Shown here piece after piece: positions 38,290 through 53,315 of a stretch of DNA of 64,000 nt. Made by a program: the position numbers and the translations under genes. The stretch's first letter is position 1. Each line of letters starts with the position of its first letter. A model generated the notes under the pieces. It was not told the origin of the DNA and did no database searches. It saw nothing but the letters and a program-made list of their open reading frames with translations. The DNA comes from Endomychus coccineus (Eukaryota; Arthropoda; Insecta; Coleoptera; Endomychidae), in NCBI GenBank assembly GCA_958510875.1, contig OY294068.1:165266388-165330387 (forward strand), written 5' to 3'.

Positions 38290-38640
38290 GTCAACGTTCA
38301 GGCGTTATGACAGTACTCCAGTACAGGTCGTGAGATCTGGAGGAGCTGTTGGGAACGCAATAGAAACCCAGGTTGTTGTGATGCAGTTTTCGCAATGGAC
38401 TTCACATGATCGTCCCATGAGATGGTGTTATTGATGGTAGTACTGACATCATCAAATTAGGGATTATGAGATCCGCCTTCTTGGACAAAATGCAAGCAAA
38501 TTTGTGTTGAAGAGGAAGTTCACAAAGTCCATTCCTCCTACTCAATTGTTGGTTTATGTTTAAGCGGTGTGAATGAACGGGTAATAATATTAAATCAAAT
38601 ATGTAGACAGCCTTCTTAGCAGAGGTCACGCAAAACACTT
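38290..38640 (-). pseudogene. LINE reverse transcriptase C-terminal fragment
   Basis: The minus strand reads TISWDDHVKSIAKTASQQPG then FLLRSQQLL and LEYCHNA near 38430-38290. This is the thumb-adjacent motif of LINE RTs (WxxHxxxIxKxAxxKLGxLxR...LEY). Upstream decayed sequence to 38640 stays in the same open frame family. The P relic lies between this and the LINE C-terminus at 36230-36710. Confidence 0.6.
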
Positions 38641-39021
38641 CTGGGAATTTTGGTAACCCTCGATAAATTTTATTACCTTATCGTTTATGCCATTGCTTTC
38701 AGGATTAATAATTATGCTAATGTCCACGGTACATTCCACTGTGACACAAATATCTCGTGTCAAGATTATTCTAATTGAACCGAAGTCTCAACGTTGCTCG
38801 TAAAATTTAGATAAGACACTACTTCATTTGGGATGAGTGAGTGTCCATGAATAAGATTACCATGGTGTAGTTGTTTATGATTGTAAATATTCATTTCATT
38901 CATTCTGAACTATTGATTGAACTGGTAGGAGTGTGGAAAGAAATTCATCAGTTGAAAAAGTGATGTGCGGTCTTACAGATGTTTTTGAAATAAAAAAATT
39001 GTCTCTGTTCCAGAAGTAGTA

Positions 39022-41843
<2,822 letters not shown>

Positions 41844-42418
41844 TACTAAAGGTCGTAGATGGAACATTTTGGTCATTCGTGAAAAAATGTCAGCAATCGA
41901 TTTCCGTCGAGGACATTTTCCTATAGTAAAAATTATAAGACTAATCTGAAAAAAACATGTTCAAAAAAGGTGCAATTTTTTCAAAGTCATTTTTTCACCC
42001 TTAAATCCAAAAAAATCGCTATATTTCTTTGATGACATTATAGCACAGCTCTTCAAGTAGAAAATAAGCCTAGAATTACTCTAGGACGATTCGCTGAGAA
42101 GATCTAGCCAATTTATGAGAGCGTCTTTTTTTCGAAAAATCGATATATTTCGAAAAATTATTAATATTTTGAATTACTCCTTAATCTTGCCATGGGCTTT
42201 ACTTTGGGTTTTGATAAAAGGACAATGGGAAGGTTAAGATCAATGTTGGGAAACTATAAGCCAGAAACAAACAATTCCGTATGGTAACTTACAACTTTGA
42301 TGTTGTACTAAACTTTTGAAACTCAATGCTACGCATCCAATATTTGAATTGTGTTATTTCTTTTACAACTGTCAAAAGTAAAGTTTAACATCAAAGTAGA
42401 AAGATACAGAATTTTGTT

Positions 42419-42762
42419 ATGGAGCGTTATTCGCCTCAAGAACGAGCAGAAATTGTTTAACTGTATTTCCAAAACTTTTCTTCGATAATTTTAATTCAAC
42501 GCGCCTTTAGGAGGGCGTATCCCGGTCATAGAGCTCCACACCGAAAAACTGTTCGTCGTTTAGCAAACGCGTTTTCACAGAATGAGACAGTAAGTGATGT
42601 AAAGCATACTGTAAGACCTCGTTCTGGTCAATCAAACGAAAATATTGAGCTTGTTCGGTCTTCAAGAAGAATTTTGCACATAGACTTGCGAATGTATCCA
42701 TGCAAAATTCGAATTGTGTTCAGACTACGGCCAATTGATATTAGAATATTTGCAATACGCAC
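42419..42762 (+). pseudogene. Tc1/mariner-superfamily transposase N-terminal half (DUF4817 type)
   Basis: Starts at ATG 42419 with MERYSPQERAEIV, an in-frame TAA, then LYFQNF, RAFRRAYPGHRAP, RKTVRRLANAFSQNETVSD and RPRSGQSNENIELVR. This is the paired helix-turn-helix DNA-binding region of DUF4817/DDE_3 transposases. The frame runs out at a (TTTA)n stretch (42764-42785). The rest of the protein resumes, same strand, at 46828. Confidence 0.75.
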
Positions 42763-45700
42763 TTAATTTATTTATTTATTTATTTAATATATATTGTTAA
42801 GAAAGCCTCTTTTTGAATTATTCTTCCGGCTAGCTTTTATTTGTATTTTGAATCTTATGTTTGTTTTGATTTGAATAATCTAATGATTTGGATAATGAAC
42901 TTTTACCTTTTTATTTTATATCTATGGAATTAAACACAATGTTCTTTGAATGTTAAACAAATTTATATTTAAATTTCTATGACTCTATTTTTATCTCGGG
43001 TATCAATTTTAACAATTTTATGTTCAAATAGATCTATGATCTAACCTCAAAATTATTTACTATTTATCTTTGTTTACGAAGTTATAATCTACAATCTTTC
43101 TTTCAGATTTATAGACAGATAATAATACAATGGAGAAATAACAAATAAACTTACGTTTAGTTTATATCCAAGAATATGTTTTTAAAAATGTAGGCAATGT
43201 TCACTTGGCTTGATTTTCTTATTAATTTGATAATTCACTTTACCCGTAGGTACACAATTTCTTTGCTATACACAAATCACAGGTAAACAATGTGCTTACT
43301 TCTTCAGAAATCAGGAACTGTTGATAATTGTTAACTTGCCTTATTCTTTTTCAAAAGATATAAAACCTTAAATGATGTATTGGAACGTTGTCGAAGACTA
43401 ACTATTATACGATGCTACTTGTGAATTATGGTTATAATAACTTTTAAAAACTTTTTTCGAAGACTGGGAACACTACTTGACTTGTATAAATTACTTATTT
43501 GCTTCGGTTACTTTCAACCTTACGAAGCTACTGGAACACTTGGATTCACCGATGTTTATACAAAAACTAAGGTTGTGGAAATTTTATGATTAGCTTGAGT
43601 ACCTTGACTCTTCAGATGTTGATGGCTAACTGATTTGGCTTGTCTTCAGATGCCTTTTATAGGCCTTCAAAACCGACGATAAGTATTTCCAAAATTAACC
43701 AACGAGGTGCTCAGTTTACCTATTAAGAATGCTTTGTTGATTGTTGCAAACTGACAGAACTATTACATTGTTATTCGTCTGACGTTTATAATATTGCATC
43801 GACCAATCAGAATTCAGTATTCTATAAATTTTGATTATTGGAAATTTTTCACTTATTTTAAATGATGATGATTCCTTCTTTTTAAATTCATATTGCCTAC
43901 ATTTCTCCACACATTTTGGTGTAAGATATCCTATGATTAGGTTGTCATTAATATGATTATTCCTATAATTATTATAAATTTGACAGTTGTCATTATTAAA
44001 AACTAATACATAATATAACATATCAATAACATTTCTTTAACTCAAATTTACCAATCCTAACTTATATCTATAACATTTTCAATAGTTTGTGCTATCTCAT
44101 GATAGTTTTTGTAATCATTTTAATTATGATTTCTGCCTTCGTAACACTGTACGTTTATTCACTTTCACTGAAGTTCTTGTTTTACACTTCTAATTCTAAT
44201 TACATTGTTGTTTATTATATTATACTAACTATTATTTAACTTTTAATATTGTATTTTAATTCCATATAATATCTTTTTATTAATCTTTTCTGATTTTCAA
44301 TGTTCGGTGAGTTCTAATTTTATCATTTTATTGTTTAGGAAATGAAATCATAACAATATATATGCCCAACAGGTAGACCCAATTATAGGACAAACAATAC
44401 AGAGCAACATAATAATAACAAGAAATATATAACAAAAATAATATCTTATAGGAATAATGAAAATAAATTAACTTTTCAAATTACATGGTAATAAATAAAC
44501 TCACCTTACCACACTAATAGGATACTGAATACTATTGAAAAATAAGTCACATTGTGAACAAATAACATTAAAGTTTGTTGTCATGACAAATATCGAACGG
44601 ACATATAGATGATACATTTGTATTAGATCTAACATTGTAAAAAGTTAAGGGACAGCGAGAAGATAATCTAGGTACAACAAAATTTAATTCACCCAATAAG
44701 TAACTGCAGTCAATATTATTATTTAACAAATTATGAAGGAATATTGTGCTCCTTATTCTTCTTCTCAGTTCAAGTGTCAAACAATCAAAAGTAGATAATA
44801 ATAATTGATGGTCAAAGCCTCTTCTAGGAAAGATATTAAAAGTTCTAAACCAGAGATATTTCAAATATTTACGTTGAATGCTCTCAATCAGTGTAATCTG
44901 GAATTTATACTGAGGGTTCCAGATGAGTGAAGCATATTCCATTTTTGGTCTAACCAATGAATTGAATAGTGTTTGTAGTACCTCTAAATTGTTGAAATAT
45001 TTGAATTGCCAAGTACCAAACCTAAAGTTCTATTAGCGTTAGCACACATATCACTTATATGTAGATTAAAAGTGAACTGAAGATAGTATAAAACACCTAA
45101 GTCTTTGACTGTAGTATTACGAGAAATGATTACTGAATCTAAAAGATAATCGAACAAAATAGGGCGAACTTCACGACTGAAGCTAACAACACAACATTTA
45201 CCAATATCTAGACTTAATTTATTGTTGGCGCACCATTCAAAAATATTGTCCATTTTGTAGTGCATAGTGGTCTTTATTTCTAAAAATATTTTCAAGTCAT
45301 CAGCAAAAATTAGTTTCAATCCGATTATTGTTTCAGCTGAATCATTAATAAATAACAGGAACAGTAGAGGACCAAGGTTTGAACCTTGAAGCACACCGGA
45401 TTTGGCGATAAACGAATTTGATCTTTTACCGCAATACTGCATAAACTGCGATCTATTGATGAGGTTATAAGGGTACAAATTACTCTTACTTGTGGATAAA
45501 CTATAAATTCTATTTTATCGCTTGGTTGCCGACAGCTACAGTGAAGACGGTCGTGAGTTATATTTTAGATGTTAAAATTTGGGCACCACAGTATTTTAAC
45601 CAACCAATAAAATTATGTTACTTAACTAGGGGATTCAAACACTCAAATGTCCCCAGGCTAAATTACCCTGAAAGTATGCAAAAAAATAAGAGACCTGTAC

Positions 45701-46827
45701 CAAGAATGATTGAAATTTACTTACTATTAAAATAATATTGTTGTTACAATTTATCACAAAACCTAATATTAAATGAATTATGAAGTGAATGAATTGAAAT
45801 ATGAATGAAGTTAAATTGCTTAAATCAAAGTGAACAGTTAAATTTACACATATACAAGTACTCAAATGATTATTTCAAATGTTACATAAACCAAAAGTTG
45901 GGTAGCCTGACCTGGTGACTGCTAGGTAAGATGTTATACCTGCTCGACTATTGATTGGTACTTCCTACTTGATGTATGGATTCCTGCCACAAGCCTAGTA
46001 CAGTTTCCACGATTGAACATCACAAGTCAATTAGCAACTTCTAAATCAGATTTTCCACAGCAGATTCAAGCCAACCTCAGAACTTCGTATACTTGTTGAA
46101 TTTTCCACAACAACAAAAAAAACTGAAATCACGAAATGTTCAAACCTCTATTGCTCTATTGTCCTCAGAAGACAGACATGAACAGAATACACAACGATTG
46201 TTGAACATAATTAGGACTAACCTATGTCCTGTCAGATATCACATGTGAAGGCAAATTAATTCTTGAAGTTGAAGTGAAGAAATCAATGGAATTAAAAAGA
46301 TATTTACCTCTATCACGATAGGGTTTTTCCTGTCAATGAAACAAACTTTACTTCCGTCCAAAACCAGTCACGTTGAAACTAAGTTTTAATCCCCTAAGGT
46401 GCACTAATTACACAAATAATTCCAATTATTTCAATTCAAATTGGTAATTGATGCCTTTGTTTTCAACGGAAGAATATTCCCAGAATTTGGTTCCAAACAT
46501 AAGTTTGGTATCACCTACCTGTTGAAATAACTTAGAAACACGACCTTCCACTTGGACGATTTGACAAAAAGTACGTCATTTTCTCGGCGCTTCCGGTGCT
46601 TCGATGTCTCAAAGAATGACCTCGAAATAGAAGCGGTAACTACAGAATCTGACACTGAATAACCATGAGTCGGAGAATATACGGTCTAGCATAGCTGACG
46701 TCACAGGAGTTAACCGATTGTAGTACAACGGCCATTTCTAAGCCGTTAAGTGGAATTTACACGTTACAAGGTATGAGAAGAAAAACGCTACTAAGGAGGT
46801 ACTAAATCCAATGGATTTAATGAAAGC
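42763..46827. mobile_element. ~4-kb insertion splitting the transposase relic
   Basis: Begins with (TTTA)n at 42764-42785 and includes a minus-strand LINE reverse transcriptase (44568-45478). A (TAAA)n tail at the minus-strand 3' end would suit a LINE, but the 1.5 kb between tail and RT and the 1.3 kb above it hold no recognisable coding sequence. More than one insertion is likely. No matching target duplication was found. Confidence 0.45.
44568..45478 (-). pseudogene. LINE reverse transcriptase, palm to C-terminus, one frameshift
   Basis: First frame (45478-44984): RSNSFIAKSGVLQGSNLGPL, LFLLFINDSAETI, LKLIFADDLKIF (catalytic FADD), NNKLSLDIGKC and TVKDLGVLY. Second frame (44957-44568): MVRPKMEYASLIWNPQYK, RIRSTIFLHNLLNN, VVPRLSSRCPLTFYNVRS. 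Together these are the palm, thumb and C-terminal region of a Jockey/CR1-type RT. The frameshift lies near 44985-44957. The upstream fingers and endonuclease are missing, as in a 5'-truncated copy. It is better preserved than the other LINE pieces here. Confidence 0.85.
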
Positions 46828-47360
46828 AAAAGCAGATAATGAGCGATGAAACAAATTTTTGCCTTCCTGATCGTGTTAAAAATAAAAATTATCGTTTTTG
46901 GGGAACAGAAAACTCTCGTTTTATTGAAGAGAACGTGCAGTTTCTTCAAAAAGTCGTTGTTTGGTGCTTAATATGCTCCGAACGAATCCTTAGACCCTTC
47001 TTTTTTAAAGATGCCAGGGACAATGCAGTAACTTTTAATGGAGAACGGTATCGAACAATGATACTCTCCTTAGAGACATCTTTCCTGCCAGGCTGCTCTC
47101 AAAAAATGGAGATGTTGAGTGGCCGCCTCATTTCCCTGATTTGACGGTACCAGATTTTTTCTTGTGGGGATACTCGAAAAATTAAGTCTACATTAATCGC
47201 CCACAAACATTAGAACTCCTAAAGGCAAATATTCGTGAAGAAATTGTGCAAATTCCATTTGTAATATTGGGCAAAGCTATGCTATACGCTCAAAATAGAG
47301 TTGGTCGTTGTTTGGCTTGTCGTGGCGGTCATTTACTCCATGTTGTTTTTCATAAATAAT
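46828..47360 (+). pseudogene. Tc1/mariner-superfamily transposase C-terminal half
   Basis: QIMSDETNFCLPDRVKNKN, RFWGTENSR, FFFKDARDNAVTFNGERY, then, after a frame change, VEWPPHFPDLTVPDFFLWGY, QTLELLKANIREEI and RVGRCLACRGGHLLHVVFHK with a stop. The block with the second catalytic Asp (FQQDGA-type) is missing between TMILS and NGDVEW. It complements the N-terminal half at 42419. The right end near 47430-47455 (GGGTATATTTTGCCGCACCC) may be a terminal repeat. Confidence 0.75.
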
Positions 47361-47949
47361 TTTTTTTCTAATAAATAGTTTTCATACAAAAAAAATTTTT
47401 TGAGCTTAATTTTTTTACTTACAAACTTAGCTGGGTATATTTTGCCGCACCCTATAATTCGGAAATCCGATATTGCATTATAAAAGAATATTGCCCTCAT
47501 TATCTATTTACTTCGAAGTTATCAATGAATGTTATTAATACATTTAATGCAGAACATCAAAGATGGGAACAAAATAACAATTACATACTTGGTCTACTAC
47601 ATTATTGATGATATAGCTACTCATGATAATTTAATAATGGTCTCGTAAGCAAATAAGATAATTATAATTTTATATCATATGTTAAACATAATAATTATGA
47701 AAGAGGGCAAATACTAGCTTGTAGCAAAGATCAACTATAGTTCCTTGACTCAGCAGCGAGTGCTTGTGACACGTTCAATATACGTGAATTTCTTCCAAAA
47801 AGTTTGCAATACTGTAAACAGATCTGTGCTAATGGGTCATGACACATTTAACTATAAATTGAGATGGACTAAAAGTGATCCGCAATGACATACGAAAGAA
47901 ACTGCTCTGCGTTTAACAATTTTCATAACTTATTTATAAATTTTCGGGA

Positions 47950-48725
47950 AATAGGTCACACTAACACATATGCTTATTATTTTTGTCTTTACGTACGTTT
48001 CGGTCTCACGACCATCATCAGAAAACGTATTATGTCTAGAACAGGATTTCTTAAAACTAATTGTATCAGCACATAGCGTCCTTATGGCACCAATTTCAAT
48101 TTAAAATGCCCACGTCACCGAAACGAACAGTAACACGAATAAACGAAATTTTAATACATTAATGTTTTGAGTTTGTATCAAGAATCCACTGCTCAGCAAT
48201 TTTCTTATAATATACGAACTCATATAAAACAAAGTCTGTATACGACTGAAACCAAAAAATATAAAGCTCAAGTATCCACTTTCGAACCAGATGTTAAAGA
48301 TTCATGAGGTAATAGAAAAAGGTTGTCAGACCTTATTAGAAATATTGTTATTTGAGCATTCTACCTAAAATATACTTTTAACATTGTAAAGACGCATGTA
48401 GGAATTTGCAAGGGTTTTAATTAATTAAATTAGTACAAATCTGACTTAATGACTGAATGTCTATTCTACGATTTACAGACTTAGAGTCACGGTTTATGTG
48501 AATAATCTCCAGAATAGATCTCTTATAATAATTGGTTTCCTTAGTCAAAATATTAACATTATTGTAATCGAATTGATGGTTATAATCAAAACAGTGTTTA
48601 ACAAGGGCGGTGGAATTTTTTAAGTTTTTTCCTTGTTCTATACTTATCGCCATACACTCTTTTTTGTAAATATTGCTTAGAGATTCCTGTATAAATCCTA
48701 TCGCAATCTGAACAATTCAATTTGT
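47950..48725 (-). mobile_element. Penelope-like element 3' part with GIY-YIG domain, copy 1
   Basis: The minus strand gives HKLNCSDCDRIYTGISKQ and YLQKRVYGDKYRTRK (GIY-YIG endonuclease core), a frameshift, then STALVKHCFDYNHQFDYNN, VNILTKETNYYKRSILEII and RIDIQSLSQI. That is the C-terminal GIY-YIG module of Penelope-like retroelements. Beyond the stop is a ~450-bp 3' region with CTGATGATGG, a GGTC-GTGA-GACC hairpin and GAAACGTACG at 48025-47992. The reverse transcriptase is absent. A second copy of the same segment is at 56589-57235. Confidence 0.8.
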
Positions 48726-48975
48726 GTGCTAATGTACATTCGGGATACCTCAGATAAAATTAAGACATGTTTAAATAGGCATGATATAAATGCTGCGCAT
48801 AAACCTACTAACTGTGTAGGGAAATATTTTTCAAATCTGAAACCTTTAACACCCAAAGATAAACAAACCCACACAGTATACAAATTATATTGTTCAGATT
48901 ACGATGGGACTTATTGTACAGGAATCTGTAAGCAATATTTACAAAAACGAATCAATGGCCAGATTACAGGTAAAG
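48722..48975 (+). pseudogene. Penelope-like GIY-YIG fragment, opposite orientation
   Basis: Plus-strand frame YIRDTSDKIKTCLNRHDINA, AHKPTNCVGKYFSNLK, THTVYKLYCSDYDGTYCTGI, CKQYLQKRINGQ. This is the segment just before and including the GIY-YIG core. It abuts the minus-strand copy head to head at 48722-48726, around the shared TGTTCAGATT-type sequence. It continues directly into a transposase tail. Confidence 0.8.
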
Positions 48976-48984
48976 GATTAAGGA

Positions 48985-49140
48985 ATCCTCTGGATTTTTG
49001 CATATGGGGATATCTGAAACTTTTGGTCTATTCAAGCCAAGTTTAAAATATCGATGATTCGCAAAACCACATTGTAGCAGGGTGTGAAGCGATAAGGAAT
49101 TCACCAGAAATATTTCATCATCATATTAGTATTGTCAATA
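48985..49140 (+). pseudogene. Tc1/mariner-type transposase C-terminal scrap
   Basis: RNPLDFCIWGYLKLLVYSSQV is shown in two parts: RNPLDFCIWGYLK and LLVYSSQV. After a TAA come NIDDSQNHIVAGCEAIRN and SPEIFHH. This matches the 'LDFFLWGYLK--VY' and 'RI---C--IR-TP-IF' end of DDE_3 transposases. It is open with the GIY-YIG fragment before it, making a chance chimeric frame. Confidence 0.65.
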
Positions 49141-49149
49141 TTCGAAATG

Positions 49150-50440
49150 TTTTTGTTTTTTATTAATTGTTATAAAATTAATTTATTCGTCGTTTGTTTA
49201 CTTTTATTCTTAGTTCTAAACTTCTTAGACTAGTAGAATCATAGGTTAACTATTTGGTTGACTATTGTTTGATAAAATGTTATTTAACATGAGCCCTAAT
49301 GTTCCCAACTTTTCCCAATCATTTATCTTTTCAAGTTACCCTGAAATTGTTTAACCCAACTTAAACTAACCTGACCAAGTAATAAATCTAATGTTAAATA
49401 ATTCCAAAACAATACATTCCAAGAAGAAAGGCAGCGATTAACACCTTTATTTAATCACTTCTTACAACCTCCGGTGAAAATGCATTGCAATACATTTATT
49501 TTTTTTCTCGTAAATCCTTTTCGAAAGAACTTGAGGAGTCCAAAAAGTTAGTAAATGAATGAAACTTTTTGAAAGGAAACAGTTTCATCAAAACAAAAGT
49601 CTAAGAAAAAATGTCTTAGGGGTAGATTATTTCAACTCTTCTTACTCTCATATTTCAGGGTTGAAAAAATTTCAAAAAGTGTAGTTTTATTGACAGATAA
49701 TGTTTACCAAGTTTCGTTTCTTCAGGTTAATATACAATGAAGATAAAACAGAAAAACAATTTTTATGGGGCGTATCTTTTCAGGTGATGGGTTTTTCAAA
49801 TAAAATTATTCCAATACTCCCTTTCATTTTCATCAAAGAATCACCCCTTACATTTTGACGGTGTTATTTAGATACAGCCTTTATAAGAAGTTCGTTTTCC
49901 TATTAAATGATCAACACATAATTAAATAATTCTCCTTTGTTAAATTTGTATAATAAGATTTTCTGTTTGCTAACAGTTTATCGTTTAATCCCTCAATTAA
50001 TTAAACCCAATTATGTAAAATTTCATTAACCATCTATTATTGTTAAATTTATTACTGTGATAGCGAAGCTATAGTCTCATTTATTTATTAAACTAGTGAA
50101 AATAGAGCTTTTAATGGTTATTTTACTTAAATATTTCTTTATTACATGCTTGTGAATTTTTAGTACTTGGAACTACAAATTAAACGTCCAGACCCAAATT
50201 CAGGATATAATGAAATGCAAAAAGTAAGTTGTAGATACGTTATATTTTTCATAATCTCATGAGCCGAAATCGAGAACTGTACCGAGACTGCTACTTGAAA
50301 TTCATGCTCTCGACACAAAGTCTCGGACTCGTTCTTGCTAAAACTGGTGTGCACTTTACTGTAGTCTCGGGTTTCGCCTTCACTCTGTCGCGAGAACGAG
50401 AATTTTTTGGTCTCACTCTCATGCGAAGCGCTACCCTAAA
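49150..50440. other. No gene recognised
   Basis: AT-rich sequence between the Penelope remnants and a weak ORF. Short ORFs only; no repeat termini or splice-flanked exon were found. Confidence 0.4.
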
Positions 50441-50448
50441 GCAAACCT

Positions 50449-50749
50449 GAACCAGAGCTAGAAGTTCTAGAGCAAGTAGAGCAATAACTTCTGCCAGAAG
50501 GACAATCCAAGTAAATAATATCAAAACATCAATAGTAATGACTAATTGTCTCTGTGGGCAAGATACAAACAAGCACAAGCTATGATGAGCAAAGGAACCC
50601 ACGAACTGTTTAAATATGTATATGAAATCTTGTAGTTCTAGGTTCTCTTTCTGCTCCACCAATTTTTCATCGAATTCGTCAATACTTCTACGATTGAACG
50701 TTGTTATACTTTCAACAGTAATGTTATTACCTATACTTTGTTTGTTCAT
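50449..50749 (-). CDS. Exon-like ORF with a hydrophobic stretch, unidentified
   Basis: ATG-led minus-strand frame: MNKQSIGNNITVESITTF, then ELQDFIYIFKQFVG and a hydrophobic run VITIDVLILFTWIVLLAEVI. It meets a possible donor CAG|GTTTGC at about 50449-50448 and stays open to 50291. It could be a first coding exon of a membrane protein, or chance. No family recognised. Confidence 0.25.
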
Positions 50750-50759
50750 GAGTCAATCA

Positions 50760-53315
50760 AAACTGACCTAGATTTTACGGCACTCCTTGCAATAACAAAT
50801 TTTATTCTAGGTGTCACATGTCATCCATCTCCGATAGCACCTTCCGAAGGGGGCTCCAAGAGTCAACACACGCTATGGTAAGGTGTGCCACGACGCACCT
50901 CCCGACCTGCCTCAGCACGGTGCACCACCGGTATCGTCTCTAGTATGGCAGTTAGCGTCGCGATGTTCGTACCAACTTCCACGACTCCTGCAGAACGGTG
51001 CGTCACAATGACGGCGGAAGCATGAGGCACTTTCCAAAACTTTCCCAACCCGTAGTTCCACTGTACCAGTCTAAGGATATACACGGTGCGAATTTTTTTG
51101 TGCTTACACCTTATTAGCTTGCTGCTATTACTAGAGTTGAACCTTTTTTTATTTCAAAACTGCTCCTACTGCTTCCGATTTAACATAGTTCGTGCTATAG
51201 AAAAATAACGATATAATTTTTCCGAGCAAGATCGCTCAATACTTAGTTACCCTTCTTTGGATCGAACCATTTCTCATTTTCCGATGAATTTTTGTTTTGT
51301 TTACTTTTATCTGAAAATGTTCATATCCCCAACTTGGGAGAACTTTGCTCCAGTAACTTATAATATAAGCAATGTATTCTTATTGACTTTTTCAATTTCG
51401 TGATTTTATTGTTCAAATTGAACTGAATAACTATGTTAAAGTTTAAGAAGAAATTGTATATTAGCGGAAAAATATGCAAAAAATCAAAATAGTCAAATCT
51501 CTTCCCATCTGTGGGCTATTAGGTTGGAAGAATCATATTTTGTTTAATTTTATGAATGGTAATGTATATTTAGATGATAAAGAAATACCCACCCAACATT
51601 TCTACGTTGAAATTTTGATTTTTCACTATTTCATACGAGGCAATCAATTATTTTTCACCCATTTTACTATTTTATTGAAGTCCATTGTTCATATAATGAT
51701 AATTTTTAAAAATTCAACAATTCAAAACAAATAATTGACCGAATAAAGGTGATCCTGATAAAAGGAATAATCGGTGTTGAGTGTACTTTTAATTTTTTGA
51801 ACAATATAGTTTTTTCCCACGAATTAACGTTTCAACTTGATAATGTTGTAAATCAACATAAGTCAAGTTCCTGATAAGATGAGAATTATTATTGAATGGA
51901 ATTGTTCCTCAAGGCTTGTATTGGTGAGTCGTTCATTTAAATGCAGCTTGTTGTTCACAACAAACAGACAAATACATAGCAACAATCACATAATATATGG
52001 TGTAAAGAAGTTTTAATTTTATTATGAGATTCGTGACCAGCACCAATTTCAATGTATGTTGAAAGAAGGAAACATCTTGAACAGCCACCACGGTCACCAG
52101 ATTGAACTCCTATTTTGTGCTCCTGCAAAATCCGTTGCCTATAAAACGAAGTTTCAATTTGTAGAACAATTAGTGTATGAGTAATTCAGAATCATGAAAA
52201 GAATATACCAATGAGGACGTCTTAGATCATTTCTTAGTTTTGGGATTATAAAGTAGTATTGTAGGTTAGTCCAGTAACAATAATTAGTGAAATATGTGGA
52301 AAATATTCCGAATCAAAACTCAAAAACTGCTTGAATAATTTTGATATTGTAGGTAACAACTCCAAATTATTTAATAATGATTTGATATTATTATTTTGAA
52401 TATGACTAAAAATGGCTTATCACTGTAATTGTTCAAAAATATCACTGAATAGCATAAAAAATATAAAATCTGCTATCAAAGATATTCTAAAAGCTCCAAA
52501 TTATTCAATAACTGTTTAATGTTATTATTTTGACTATTCCTTGAAGTCGCTTACGCTGTAATTGTTCAAAAATTTCACTGAAGCATACAAAGACATAAAC
52601 TCTGCTATCAAAGATATTTCTTGAGAGTCATTTCACGTCAGAACAGCAACGCTCAATGGGTCAACATCTCCGATTTCGTTCAAATTTTGGGGATAGGTTC
52701 TCATTACCGAAAAAATAAGATCCTGAAAATTTCAGGTCAATAGGAAGTATTTGGAAAAGCCAAAATTGATAGGAAATTATCCCAGGAATCCGAATGCGCA
52801 AAAAACTAGAAGAGCTCAAAAATGTCACTTTTTCTTTAAAAATTCATAACTCAGCTGCTGCCACTTCGATTGTCTCAAAATTTCCAGGGAAGGGTAGCTG
52901 AAACCATGTACTTTCATATAAAATCTGCGGATCCATGCTCTTGATATGAAAATTTTCGTCAAAAGACCGAAAATACGGAAATTTGATATTTTTTATTTTT
53001 ATGGTTATATTTATTAAGTACGGTGAGCATTGTAGAATTCAATAATAATTCAATAGAACTAAAAAATAGGTTAATAAAATTTGAAATTAATTTTATTTAA
53101 ATAATTCAATTTAGCAGAACGTGAAAAAAATATTGAAATCCAAAAAAAGTTGCAGTAACAGGACTATAGATTTGATGTTTTTAAACTTTTCTAAATAATT
53201 TTCATATTTTTTTATTCGGTTTAATTTCCCACAGGAAAATTAGTGAGAAACAGTTGTGAGAGTAGTAATACCCAACTCAAGTACAGTAAAATATAATCAT
53301 CATATTGGTCACACA
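50760..53315. other. Mostly featureless; GC-rich patch and a transposase scrap
   Basis: 50860-51085 is distinctly GC-richer than its surroundings (CACGACGCACCTCCCGACCT) and might be part of an old element; no domain is seen. Near 52076-52110 the plus strand reads EQPPRSPD, stop, TPI, a remnant of the 'PPRSPDLTPID' block of a Tc1/mariner-type transposase. Otherwise no genes. Confidence 0.35.
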
